A model generated the notes under the pieces. It was not told the origin of the DNA, searched no databases, and was given only the letters and a program-made list of their open reading frames with translations. From Thermocrispum agreste DSM 44070 (GTDB taxonomy: Bacteria; Actinomycetota; Actinomycetes; Mycobacteriales; Pseudonocardiaceae), in assembly GCF_000427905.1 (NCBI RefSeq), contig NZ_ATYX01000008.1, positions 218,840-282,839 of the forward strand: 64,000 nucleotides of DNA, in the 5' to 3' direction. The first letter of the stretch is position 1; every line of letters begins with the position of its first letter. The position numbers and the translations under genes were made by a program. Shown here in pieces: positions 1-7,946 of the stretch.

Positions 1-388
1 GGGACCGGCACCACGTACCGCCGCCCGAACGGCCGAATGACTCGGACCTGCCGTGCGGACATCCCGCCGTGGGGCCGATCCGCCCGCTTACCGGCCGCAC
101 CGACTGTCCGCAGAGACGCTGATCGTTGTCCCGATCACCCCGCCGTCCGAGCCACTCGCCCCCACCGACATCGAGCCCGATTTGCCGGATTTTCGGCAGG
201 CGGATGGCCTTTGCCTGGTGCTTGTGGGTACGCCGGCGGTGAACGACCGGGCAGGTTTATCAAAAAGTGGTGAAACTCCCCCGCATATCGTCTGTCGCTC
301 TCCGGGTCGATCATGTTACTGTGCGCTCGCACAGCCAGATGCACGTGCATCTGCAACCTCCGAACGTGAGTCGGGAAGGTAGGGGATC
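1..388. other. Intergenic region at left edge
   Basis: No convincing gene is seen here. Short open frames on both strands lack coding character and a ribosome binding site. The right part holds the palindromes and leader of the DUF397 gene, with an SD-like GTAGGGGA just before the ATG at 389. Confidence 0.5.
320..353. promoter_or_regulatory. Two adjacent perfect palindromes (operator candidate)
   Basis: TGTGCG-CT-CGCACA (320-333) is followed after two bases by the perfect 18-base palindrome CAGATGCACGTGCATCTG (336-353). They lie 36-69 bases before the DUF397 start and just after a possible -10 region. The arrangement suits a dimeric repressor such as the XRE-type regulators that usually accompany DUF397 genes. 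No such regulator is present in the window, so the binding protein is inferred. Confidence 0.45.
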
Positions 389-625
389 ATGGCGAAGAGG
401 GTGTACAACGGCATGCCGGCCACCGAGCTCGACGTGCAGTGGCGGAAGAGCAGCCGTAGCGGCGCACTGGGCAACTGTGTCGAGGTGGCGCGGCTCGACT
501 CGGGTGCGATCGCGGTGCGGAACTCTCGTTTCCCCGACGGCCCCGCCCTCATCTACACCCCGGCCGAGATCGCTGCGTTCGTCCAAGGAGCCAAGGACGG
601 CGAGTTCGATGACCTCGTCAGCTGA
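389..625 (+). CDS. DUF397 domain protein
   Basis: Small protein of 78 residues that is essentially one DUF397 domain: W-R-K-S-S-R-S near residue 18, then GNCVEVAR, a VRNSR segment, and a C-terminal FxxGAKDGEF-like end. In actinomycetes DUF397 genes commonly sit next to XRE-type helix-turn-helix regulators and are thought to act with them in developmental or antibiotic control; the molecular role is not established. Here no such regulator gene is visible on either side, so it is an orphan within this window. GTAGGGGA lies just before the ATG. The 3' end overlaps the next gene by 17 bases, implying co-translation. Confidence 0.9.
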   Translation: MAKRVYNGMPATELDVQWRKSSRSGALGNCVEVARLDSGAIAVRNSRFPDGPALIYTPAEIAAFVQGAKDGEFDDLVS

Positions 626-995
626 GGAACCCGAGTACTCGACGCAGTTACGACAGCTCGTTGCGCGGGGCTTCCGCTTCGTCCACCCCACCGACGCCTC
701 CGGTCAGCTGGCCGCGGTGGTCGGCGTCCGGGTGCACGACGGGGTGATCGACGTCGTGCGGCTGGAAGCCGAGGACGACGTCAGCGCCATGCGGATACCC
801 GCCGACGAGGACGACGTGATGGCCCCGCGCCGGGTGTTGTGGCAGTCATCCGGCGCGGTGACCCGGGTGCTCGCCGATGTGCTCGAGCTTCCGGACGATC
901 CCGGTGACCAGGACGACGACCAGGGGAACGTGGTCCGCGGTTGCTGGGTTCCGGTGGACCACCGGACGTCCAAGTGGGTCCCGGCCAGCGCGTGA
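609..995 (+). CDS. Hypothetical protein paired with DUF397
   Basis: Predicted 128-residue acidic, soluble protein. It starts at an ATG inside the DUF397 gene (17-base overlap), so the two are probably translationally coupled. No signal peptide, membrane segment or known motif is seen; there is a D/E-rich stretch before the C-terminus (PDDPGDQDDDQG). The reading frame stays G/C-biased at codon position three to the stop. It is not a family I recognise. Context suggests only that it is made together with the DUF397 protein. Confidence 0.75.
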   Translation: MTSSAEEPEYSTQLRQLVARGFRFVHPTDASGQLAAVVGVRVHDGVIDVVRLEAEDDVSAMRIPADEDDVMAPRRVLWQSSGAVTRVLADVLELPDDPGDQDDDQGNVVRGCWVPVDHRTSKWVPASA

Positions 996-1045
996 CATGC
1001 ACGACTGACGCCGCTCGAACGGCTCCTGCGCGGACGGAACGCCCG

Positions 1046-1051
1046 TACACT
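1046..1051 (+). promoter_or_regulatory. Possible purF -10 box
   Basis: TACACT fits the actinobacterial TAnnnT -10 pattern and lies 42 bases before the GTG of purF, which would give a leader of about 35 bases. No clear -35 is seen. Confidence 0.35.
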
Positions 1052-1093
1052 GGCCTGGACCGGTCGCCTCCGTTCGCGCAGGAGCTGTGAGAG

Positions 1094-2614
1094 GTGTCGA
1101 GCACAGACGCTAACCATCTTGAGCCCGTGCCGCGGGAGGAATGCGGCGTGTTCGGTGTCTGGGCTCGGGGTGAAGAAGTCGCCAAACTGGCCTACTACGG
1201 CCTCTACGCATTGCAGCATCGCGGCCAGGAAGCCGCGGGCATCGCGGTGAGCGACGGCTCGCAGATCGTGGTCTTCAAGGACCTCGGGCTGGTCTCCCAG
1301 GTCTTCGACGAGAAGGTGTTGTCCTCGCTGGAAGGCCACATCGCCGTCGGTCACTGTCGCTACTCCACCACCGGTGGCGGCCGGTGGGAGAACGCCCAGC
1401 CGTCGTTCCAGACCACGCACGCGGGCAGCGGCATCGCGCTCGGCCACAACGGCAACCTGGTCAACACCGCCGAGCTGGCGGAGCGGGTGCGCGAGCAGGG
1501 CCTCGAGCCCGGCAGCCGAGCGACCACCGATTCCGACGTACTGACCACGCTGCTGGCGGGCGCCGCGGCGGACAAGGGTGTCGAGGCCGCCGCACTGGAC
1601 CTGCTGCCGACCGTGCGCGGCGCCTTCTGCCTGGTGTTCGCCGACGAGAACACTCTCTACGCCGCGCGCGACCCGTACGGTATCCGGCCGCTGGTGCTCG
1701 GCCGCCTGGAGCGCGGCTGGGTGGTCGCCTCGGAAACCGCGGCACTGGACATCGTCGGCGCCTCGTTCGTGCGCGAGGTGGAACCGGGCGAGCTGCTGGC
1801 CATCGATTCCGACGGGCTCCGCTCCAACCGCTTCGCCAACCCGAACCCGAAGGGCTGCTTGTTCGAGTACGTCTACCTGGCCAGGCCGGACACCACCATC
1901 GCAGGCCGCAGCGTGCACGCCGCCCGGGTGGAGATCGGCAGGCGACTGGCCAAAGAAGCACCCGCCGACGCCGACCTGGTCATCCCGGTGCCGGAGTCCG
2001 GCACCCCCGCCGCCATCGGCTACGCGCAGGCCAGCGGCATCCCGTACGGGCAGGGGCTGGTGAAGAACGGCTACGTCGGCCGCACGTTCATCCAGCCGTC
2101 GCAGACCATCCGGCAGCTGGGCATCCGGCTCAAGCTCAACCCGCTGCGGGACGTCATCCGCGGCAAGCGCCTGGTGGTGGTGGACGACTCCATCGTGCGC
2201 GGCAACACGCAGCGCGCCCTGGTGCGCATGCTGCGCGAGGCGGGCGCGATCGAGGTGCACGTGCGGATCGCCGCGCCGCCGGTACGCTGGCCGTGCTTCT
2301 ACGGCATCGACTTCGCCTCCCGTGCCGAACTGATCGCCAACGGCACGGACCTGGAAGGCATCCGGCGGTCCATCGGAGCCGACTCGCTCGGCTACGTCTC
2401 GCTGGAAGGCCTGGTGGCCGCCAGCGAGCAGCCGCGCAGCAGGCTGTGCGCCGCGTGCTTCGACGGCGACTACCCGATCCCGCTGCCGGACGAGGCGAAG
2501 ATCGGCAAGCATCTGCTCGAGGACATCGAGAAGGGCGTGCGTGGACCGGACGGCGCCTCGTCTTCGGCGGTGTCGAGCGGGTACGGTGCCGAGGACGCCC
2601 TCCAGCGTCCCTGA
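1094..2614 (+). CDS. purF: Amidophosphoribosyltransferase
   Basis: First committed enzyme of de novo purine synthesis: transfers the amide of glutamine to PRPP to give phosphoribosylamine. The 506 residues show the N-terminal Ntn glutaminase with the catalytic Cys at residue 17 (REECGVFGVW) behind a short propeptide, the YALQHRGQEAAGI signature, and the PRPP-binding loop VVVDDSIVRGNT. Cysteines in KGCLFEY, WPCFYG and CAACFDGDYP match the [4Fe-4S] ligands of the Bacillus-type enzyme, so this is the cluster-containing, propeptide-cleaved class. The GTG start places the Cys as expected. purM follows 36 bases downstream, giving a purF-purM operon as in mycobacteria. Confidence 0.97.
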   Translation: MSSTDANHLEPVPREECGVFGVWARGEEVAKLAYYGLYALQHRGQEAAGIAVSDGSQIVVFKDLGLVSQVFDEKVLSSLEGHIAVGHCRYSTTGGGRWENAQPSFQTTHAGSGIALGHNGNLVNTAELAERVREQGLEPGSRATTDSDVLTTLLAGAAADKGVEAAALDLLPTVRGAFCLVFADENTLYAARDPYGIRPLVLGRLERGWVVASETAALDIVGASFVREVEPGELLAIDSDGLRSNRFANPNPKGCLFEYVYLARPDTTIAGRSVHAARVEIGRRLAKEAPADADLVIPVPESGTPAAIGYAQASGIPYGQGLVKNGYVGRTFIQPSQTIRQLGIRLKLNPLRDVIRGKRLVVVDDSIVRGNTQRALVRMLREAGAIEVHVRIAAPPVRWPCFYGIDFASRAELIANGTDLEGIRRSIGADSLGYVSLEGLVAASEQPRSRLCAACFDGDYPIPLPDEAKIGKHLLEDIEKGVRGPDGASSSAVSSGYGAEDALQRP

Positions 2615-2650
2615 GACCGCCAGATGAAGTCCCATGACGGAAGGCCATCG

Positions 2651-3730
2651 GTGAGCACACCGACCGACGCATCACGATCCACGTACGCAGCCGCAGGTGT
2701 CGACATCGCCGCGGGGGAAGAAGCCGTCGAACGCATCAAGCCCTACGCGCAGCGGGCGACCAGGCCCGAGGTGCTCGGCGGGCTCGGCGGGTTCGCCGGC
2801 CTGTTCCAGCTGAAGCTGGACCGGTGGACCGAGCCGGTGCTGGCGTCCTCCACCGACGGGGTGGGCACCAAGATCGCGGTCGCCCAGGCCATGGACGTCC
2901 ACGACACGGTCGGCATCGACCTGGTCGCGATGGTGGTGGACGACCTGGTGGTGTGCGGGGCCGAGCCGCTGTTCCTGCAGGACTACATCGCGATCGGCAA
3001 AGTGGTGCCGGAGAAGGTCGCGGCCCTGGTGAAAGGCATCGCCGACGGGTGCAAGCAGGCCGGTGCAGCGCTGCTCGGCGGCGAGACGGCCGAGCACCCC
3101 GGCCTGATGGAGCCGCATGCCTACGACCTGTCCGCGACCGGTGTCGGCGTGGTGGAAGCCGCGGACATCCTCGGCCCGGAGCGGGTCCGCCCCGGTGACG
3201 TGGTGATCGGCATGGGCTCCAGCGGCCTGCACTCCAACGGCTATTCACTGGCCCGCAAGGTGCTGCTGGACGACGCCCGCCTGCCGCTGACCGGCTACGT
3301 GGAGGAGTTCGGCCGGACGCTCGGCGAAGAACTGCTCGAGCCGACCATGATCTACGCCAAGCACTGCCTTGCCCTGGTGGCCGAGACGGAGATCCGCACC
3401 TTCGCCCACGTCACCGGGGGTGGGCTGGCGGCCAACCTGGAACGGGTCATGCCGCGCGGCCTCACCGCGGTGCTGGAGCGGGCGACCTGGACACCGCAGC
3501 CGATCTTCAAGATGATCGCCCAGCGCGGCAAGGTCGGCACCGCCGAGATGGAGCGGACCTTCAACATGGGCGTGGGCATGGTCGCGGTCGTCGCACCGGA
3601 CGACGCCGAGCGTGCGCTGGCTGTGCTGACCGCGAGGCACGTGCCCGCGTGGATTCTCGGCCAGGTGCAGCGTGCCGAGGACCCGGACTGCCCGCGCGCC
3701 GAACTGCGCGGCGCTCATCCGCGCTACTGA
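2651..3730 (+). CDS. purM: Phosphoribosylformylglycinamidine cyclo-ligase (AIR synthetase)
   Basis: Fifth step of purine synthesis: ATP-dependent ring closure of FGAM to AIR in the cytosol. The 359-residue protein has the PurM motifs TDGVGTKIAVAQ, the DLVVCGAEPLFLQDY segment, ALLGGETAEHPG and GLHSNGYSLAR, and a C-terminal MERTFNMGVGMV region. The GTG at 2651 is chosen over the upstream in-frame ATG at 2624 because GGAAGG (2639-2644) lies six bases before it and the length matches the family. It is co-directional with purF. A strong stem-loop follows at 3778-3818. Confidence 0.96.
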   Translation: MSTPTDASRSTYAAAGVDIAAGEEAVERIKPYAQRATRPEVLGGLGGFAGLFQLKLDRWTEPVLASSTDGVGTKIAVAQAMDVHDTVGIDLVAMVVDDLVVCGAEPLFLQDYIAIGKVVPEKVAALVKGIADGCKQAGAALLGGETAEHPGLMEPHAYDLSATGVGVVEAADILGPERVRPGDVVIGMGSSGLHSNGYSLARKVLLDDARLPLTGYVEEFGRTLGEELLEPTMIYAKHCLALVAETEIRTFAHVTGGGLAANLERVMPRGLTAVLERATWTPQPIFKMIAQRGKVGTAEMERTFNMGVGMVAVVAPDDAERALAVLTARHVPAWILGQVQRAEDPDCPRAELRGAHPRY

Positions 3731-3777
3731 CGCGCGCAGCCTATACGGTCCGAATTCACCGGACGACGGTGACGAGG

Positions 3778-3818
3778 GATGTGCCGTCGTGCGCTCCGCG
3801 AGCACACGACGGCACATC
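3778..3818 (+). terminator. Perfect stem-loop after purM
   Basis: GATGTGCCGTCGTG pairs perfectly with CACGACGGCACATC around a 13-base loop, 47 bases after the purM stop. There is no T-run, which is common for actinobacterial terminators. Confidence 0.75.
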
Positions 3819-3874
3819 CGATGGCCCCGATGCATCCCACGGGCGACGTCCGTGGTGGGGTGCCCCGCCGCTGT

Positions 3875-3899
3875 CGCCCTTCGGGTGCGCCGAAGGGCG
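3875..3899 (-). terminator. Stem-loop after DUF3073 gene
   Basis: CGCCCTTCGG pairs with CCGAAGGGCG across five bases. It lies about 70 bases beyond the stop of the leftward DUF3073 gene and could also serve the opposite strand. Confidence 0.5.
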
Positions 3900-3970
3900 C
3901 CATCCCGCTACCGGCTGCCCGGCTGCGCGGGACGCCCGGTACGGATGACGCGCGGTGCTACCACTACCCG

Positions 3971-4162
3971 TCAGCGGCGGTACTCGTCCTCGTAGTCGTA
4001 GTCGTAGTCATAGTCGTACTCCGACTCACGACCGCTGTCGGATTCCTTGGACGCCTTCCCGGAAAGCTCCCGCTTGAGGGCCTCCAGGTCCGTGGGGGGA
4101 GTGCTGTACTTGAGCTTCCGGGCCACCTTCGTCTGCTTGGCCTTGGCACGGCCGCGCCCCAT
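3971..4162 (-). CDS. DUF3073 family protein
   Basis: A 63-residue protein with the family start MGRGRAKAKQTKVARKLKY, a short linker and a very acidic C-terminus with repeated Tyr-Asp pairs. The basic front and acidic tail suggest nucleic-acid or protein contact, but no function is known. Orthologues stand beside purM in mycobacteria (Rv0810c) and other actinobacteria, matching the convergent purM position here. GAGGGGG lies eight bases before the ATG. The YD repeats are a simple-sequence tract (alternating triplets around 3985-4020) that may vary in length between strains. Confidence 0.93.
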   Translation of the reverse strand: MGRGRAKAKQTKVARKLKYSTPPTDLEALKRELSGKASKESDSGRESEYDYDYDYDYEDEYRR

Positions 4163-4288
4163 GGCTCGACCCCCTCACACAGGGGCGGGGCGGCCGGGGG
4201 AGTCGGCGGCCCCGCATCGTCTCAACATTTTCCTCTACACACCGTACCGTGTCCTGCCCGTCGCTCGCGACGCGGCTCGGCGGGTAAA

Positions 4289-4304
4289 TCGTCACATGTG
4301 ACGA
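4289..4304. promoter_or_regulatory. 16-base perfect palindrome in divergent promoter region
   Basis: TCGTCACATGTGACGA lies in the 202-base gap between the divergent DUF3073 and 301-residue genes, 61 bases before the latter. It looks like a dimeric operator; the regulator is unknown. Confidence 0.45.
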
Positions 4305-4364
4305 AATGGCCGCCGCGGCGCCGGGCGTCGCGGCCTGGCGGGCGGTCCATGACACGATGAACAC

Positions 4365-5270
4365 GTGCTCCGCCCTCATGCCGCGTACCTGCGAGTCTAT
4401 GAGCCCCTCGAGGCCTTCGGCGACCCGGCCGACCCGCACTTGCATGCGGCGGTACGTGCTGCCCAGCTGACGAAGACCTCGGCGGGCGAGCGCGAACGCA
4501 CACTGTGGTTCACCTCACAGCGGGTCACGCCGCCGCGCTTGCTGCCCGTCGAGCCCACCGACCGCGGCGCTTCGGGCAACGACATGGCGGACGTTCTGGT
4601 GCTCTCGCCGGACGAGGTGCCCGCCGGCCGCGGGGTCACCGTCGGTCCCGGCCCGCTGGTGTGCCCGCTGGAGCTGCGCGTGCGGTCGGCCGCCGCGCTG
4701 ATGGCCTTCCTCAACGAGTCGCACCCGGTGGTGCGCGCGCACGTCCTGGACGCCAGCGGCGCCACCATCGAGACGGCCCGCGCCCGGGCGACGTCCGTCC
4801 TGCGCCAAGCCGACCACACCGCCCTGCACGTGGTCTCGTCGACGTGGAGCGTTCCGCTGCCCTGGTTCACCATGGTCGACCCGGCCCAGCGGCGGCTGGT
4901 GCTCGGCACCGGACAGCACGACCCCAACCGGGAGGTGTCCTGGCGGGTGGCCATGGCCGACGCCCGCCGGCGGGTGGCCCAGGCGCGCGAGCTGGCCGAG
5001 ACGGTGCTCGGCGACGAGGGACCCACGCGCGTGCTCGTCGACACCGACCGCTGGCTGGCGAACTTCCACCCGAACTCCGCGGTGGAGCTGGACTACGGCG
5101 GGCTGGTGCAGCTGATTCCGGACGAGAAGCTTTCCACGGACACGACCGCGGAGAAGGTGCATGCCGTGCTGGCGGCGCTGCGAGACGGTGACGTGGAGAA
5201 GCTAACCGATCTGTTCGCCGAGCTGCAGGACTTCTGGGGTGAGCTGGCCGCGCGGGAGCGGTGCAACTGA
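4365..5270 (+). CDS. Conserved actinobacterial protein of unknown function
   Basis: A 301-residue cytosolic protein with no signal peptide or membrane segment. It opens with LRPHAAYLRVYEPLEAF and contains SSTWSVPLPWFTMVD and an ARRRVAQARELAETVLG helix in the second half. I do not recognise a catalytic motif. The GTG start has no Shine-Dalgarno; a CACGAT sequence six bases upstream (4353-4358) could be the -10 of a leaderless transcript. It faces away from DUF3073 across a palindrome-bearing intergenic region and converges on the RsiG-like gene, whose stop lies 27 bases beyond its own. Confidence 0.85.
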   Translation: MLRPHAAYLRVYEPLEAFGDPADPHLHAAVRAAQLTKTSAGERERTLWFTSQRVTPPRLLPVEPTDRGASGNDMADVLVLSPDEVPAGRGVTVGPGPLVCPLELRVRSAAALMAFLNESHPVVRAHVLDASGATIETARARATSVLRQADHTALHVVSSTWSVPLPWFTMVDPAQRRLVLGTGQHDPNREVSWRVAMADARRRVAQARELAETVLGDEGPTRVLVDTDRWLANFHPNSAVELDYGGLVQLIPDEKLSTDTTAEKVHAVLAALRDGDVEKLTDLFAELQDFWGELAARERCN

Positions 5271-5297
5271 TCGGCCGCGTCCGCCGCGGCCGGAAGC

Positions 5298-5888
5298 TCA
5301 CTCGCGCTCGCGCTGTTCGGCCAGCAGGTCGTCCACCGACGCGGTGCCCCGCGCGTAGCGGGACGCGATCTCGGCGTTGATGGTGTCCACGACCTTCTGC
5401 ACCTCGCGGCGGAACTGCGAGACCGTGGCCTCCTGCTCGGTGTACCGGCGCAGGCTGTCGTCCAGCTCCTCGTCGGACAACGCGCCGACGTCGGTCAGGC
5501 CGGCATCGGCCAGCAGGGCATCGATCTGCCGCCTGCTGCGCTCGGTGACCCTGGACGGCTCCAGCGGCTGGTACCGGCCGCGCTGGCCGACCGACTCGTC
5601 GGCCAGGATGGTGCGCAGCTGGTCGATCAGGTTGGTCTGGTCACCGGTGCGACGCCGACGCTGCTCGGCCTTGACGATGTCGATCCGTGCGTGCAGCAAG
5701 CGCCGCAGGTAGGACAGATCGGTCTCCTCCTGCGCCGCTTCGTCCCTGCGCCGCCGCAGGTCGGCCAGCGGCAGCCGGTCCAGGTCGGTGGCGAACCCTG
5801 GCCCGAGCACCCGGTCGATGCGCCGCCTGCCACCGATACGCACTTCGATCACGGCGTCATCTTGCTCCAGCCGTCCGTGCACTGCCAA
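5298..5888 (-). CDS. RsiG-like c-di-GMP-binding anti-sigma factor
   Basis: A 196-residue, largely alpha-helical protein. Two copies of the RsiG signature E-x3-S-x2-R-x3-Q-x3-D can be read: E55-S59-R62-H66-D70 (His in the Gln place) and E153-S157-R160-Q164-D168 (exact). In Streptomyces, RsiG uses both helices of the coiled coil to hold a c-di-GMP dimer and then sequesters the sporulation sigma factor WhiG. The match implies a c-di-GMP-loaded anti-sigma factor here; its sigma partner is not in the window. It follows ygfZ by 36 bases on the same strand, so co-transcription is likely. The start is uncertain: TTG at 5888 or GTG at 5882, neither with a clear ribosome site. Confidence 0.8.
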   Translation of the reverse strand: MAVHGRLEQDDAVIEVRIGGRRRIDRVLGPGFATDLDRLPLADLRRRRDEAAQEETDLSYLRRLLHARIDIVKAEQRRRRTGDQTNLIDQLRTILADESVGQRGRYQPLEPSRVTERSRRQIDALLADAGLTDVGALSDEELDDSLRRYTEQEATVSQFRREVQKVVDTINAEIASRYARGTASVDDLLAEQRERE

Positions 5889-5924
5889 GGCGGGTGGGGT
5901 GCTGTCACGCGGATGGCCGCAGCC

Positions 5925-7076
5925 TCAGCGGATTTTGAACCGTTCGAGTGTCCGACGACCGGGGCCGACGTGCTCCCCCGGTTCGGAGTCCGGGTCGATG
6001 GCGGCCTGCACCACCCGGTCGTCCACCCCGGTGAGCAGCTCGGCGTCGGTCGGCACCGAGCGCTTGACGAGCGCCAGCGCGATCGGGCCGAGCTCGTGGT
6101 GCTGGATCACCGTGCCGACCCGTCCCACGGTGCGCCCGTCGAGCACCACCGGGTCACCGGTCTCCGGCAGCACGTCGATCGACCCGTCCAGGTGCAGCAG
6201 CACCATCCGGCGGGGCGGCCTGCCCACGTTGTGCACCTTGGCCACGGTCTCCTGCCCGCGGTAGCAGCCCTTGGCCACGTGGGCCGCGGTGCCGATCCAA
6301 TTCACCTCGTGCGGGATGGCACGCTCGTCGGTGTCCACGCCCAGCCGTGGGCGCAGCGCCTCCACCCGCAGTGCGTCGAAGGCCCAGCTGCCCGCGGGCC
6401 GGGCGCCCGCTTCCACCAGCCGGTCGAACCACTCGACGAGCTCGTCGCGCGGCACCAGGAGGTCGTACGAGCCGCGCCCGGGCCACGGCATTCGCCGGAC
6501 CACGACACCACGAGCGGCGGCCGAGGCATAGTCCTGGGCGTCCGCCGTGCCGGTGGGGAGCCCGGTCTTGGCGAGCACGTCACGGGCGTCCGGCCCGAGG
6601 ACGCTCAATACGGCACGCTCGGCGGTCGCGTCGGTGATCGTGACCTTCGACCAGAACCGCATGGCGTCCAGGTACTCCAGCAACGGCTGTTTGCCGCCTT
6701 TGGGCAGCGCGTTGGTCACCTGTACGCCGGGGTCGGCGTCCAGCCACACGGCCGGCTCCTCGTCGCCGTCCGGTTCCGGGTAGGCCAGCGTCATGTGCGC
6801 CTCGATGCGGCCGTGCGCATCGAGCACCAGAGCCTCGGTGCCGCTGCCCATCGGCAGCTCGCTGACGTGCTGGGAAATCACCAGGTGCAGCCAGGACAGC
6901 CGGTCGTCGCCCCGGACGGCCAGCACCTGCCGGTGCGACCGGTCCACCACGGCCGCGCTCCTGGCGGCCGCGCGCTGTTCGGCGAACGGGTCGCCGAAGT
7001 GCCACGGGACGCCGGCCTCGGGATGGTCGTCCGGCGGCTCGACGGCCCGCGGGCGGGTCAGGTTCGGTGAGTTCAC
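5925..7076 (-). CDS. ygfZ: YgfZ/GcvT-domain folate-binding protein
   Basis: Tetrahydrofolate-dependent protein that supports iron-sulfur cluster assembly or repair; related to the T-protein of the glycine cleavage system but not an aminomethyltransferase. The 383 residues include the family signature KGCYRGQETVAK (Cys essential in E. coli YgfZ) and a C-terminal beta domain ending GRRTLERFKIR. The GTG at 7076 is preceded by AGGAGG and gives MNSPNLTRP as the start; further upstream codons read into pabC's control region. Mycobacteria have the same neighbours (Rv0811c next to Rv0812). Divergent from pabC with 36 bases between starts; rsiG-like follows. Confidence 0.93.
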   Translation of the reverse strand: MNSPNLTRPRAVEPPDDHPEAGVPWHFGDPFAEQRAAARSAAVVDRSHRQVLAVRGDDRLSWLHLVISQHVSELPMGSGTEALVLDAHGRIEAHMTLAYPEPDGDEEPAVWLDADPGVQVTNALPKGGKQPLLEYLDAMRFWSKVTITDATAERAVLSVLGPDARDVLAKTGLPTGTADAQDYASAAARGVVVRRMPWPGRGSYDLLVPRDELVEWFDRLVEAGARPAGSWAFDALRVEALRPRLGVDTDERAIPHEVNWIGTAAHVAKGCYRGQETVAKVHNVGRPPRRMVLLHLDGSIDVLPETGDPVVLDGRTVGRVGTVIQHHELGPIALALVKRSVPTDAELLTGVDDRVVQAAIDPDSEPGEHVGPGRRTLERFKIR

Positions 7077-7099
7077 GGGCCTCCTCGTGCCGATGCCTC

Positions 7100-7112
7100 T
7101 ACCCTGACGATT
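7100..7112 (+). promoter_or_regulatory. Leaderless -10 of pabC
   Basis: TACCCT (7100-7105) then seven bases, then the ATG at 7113. There is no room for a leader, so transcription probably starts at the start codon. Confidence 0.6.
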
Positions 7113-7946
7113 ATGCGCTCGCTGGTATTCCTCGATGGACGCACCGCCGACCCGGACACCGCGCAGATCAGGGTGGACGACCAAGTCGTCCAGCGCGGCG
7201 ACGGGGTGTTCGAGACCATCCTCGTGGTCGACGGCAAGGCCAGGGAGCTCGGCCCGCACCTGCAGCGGCTGGCCCGCTCTGCGGCGATGCTGGACCTGCC
7301 GGAGCCGGACCTGGCCGCGTGGGAGCGGCTCAGCCAGGCGGTGATCGACGGCTACCACGGCGGGCGGGAGATGGCGCTGAAGCTCGTCTACACCCGCGGG
7401 GTGAACGGGGTGCCCACCGGTTTCGGGCTCGGTTCACCGGTGGAGGAGAAGATCGTGCGGCAACGGCAGGAAGGCGTTGCCGTGGTGACCTTGGAGCGCG
7501 GGCTGGACCCGTCGCTGGTGGACACCGCCCCGTGGCTGTTGCTCGGCGCCAAGACGCTGTCGTACGCGGTCAACATGGCCGCGGTGCGCGAGGCGGAGCG
7601 CCGTGGTGCGGACGACGCCGTGTTCGTTTCCGGTGAGCGCGTTCTGGAAGGGCCGACCTCGTCGGTGGTCGCAGTGAAGGACCGCACCCTGTACACCCCG
7701 CCTGCCGCGCTGGGCATCCTGCCGGGGACGACGCAAGCAGCGGTGTTCCGGGCCGCCGAGCGCGCCGGCTGGGGCACGAAGGTGGAGCAGCTGCGGGTGG
7801 CCGACCTGCTCGCCGCCGACGCGGTGTTCCTGACCTCCTCGGTGCGGCTGATCACCCGCGTGCACACGATCGACGGGCAGCGGCTGCCGGATGCGACCGC
7901 GCTGCACCGCGAGCTGACCGAGCTGTACGAAGCGCAGTACGCCTAG
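7113..7946 (+). CDS. pabC: Class IV aminotransferase, aminodeoxychorismate lyase type
   Basis: PLP enzyme that splits 4-amino-4-deoxychorismate to p-aminobenzoate and pyruvate for folate synthesis; branched-chain or D-amino acid aminotransferase activity is the alternative within the fold. The 277 residues show RGDGVFETI near residue 28, the PLP lysine K147 in LLLGAKTLSY, and the ERVLEGPTSSVV and GILPGTTQ segments that hold the cofactor phosphate. It stands divergent to folate-binding ygfZ, which fits a folate role and matches Rv0812. The reading frame ends at TAG inside a CTAG shared with the convergent nitrobindin stop. Confidence 0.9.
   Translation: MRSLVFLDGRTADPDTAQIRVDDQVVQRGDGVFETILVVDGKARELGPHLQRLARSAAMLDLPEPDLAAWERLSQAVIDGYHGGREMALKLVYTRGVNGVPTGFGLGSPVEEKIVRQRQEGVAVVTLERGLDPSLVDTAPWLLLGAKTLSYAVNMAAVREAERRGADDAVFVSGERVLEGPTSSVVAVKDRTLYTPPAALGILPGTTQAAVFRAAERAGWGTKVEQLRVADLLAADAVFLTSSVRLITRVHTIDGQRLPDATALHRELTELYEAQYA

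Noticed and set aside
704-2635. Long leftward open frame opposite purF
   Set aside because: Shadow of purF; no start signal and no recognisable domain.
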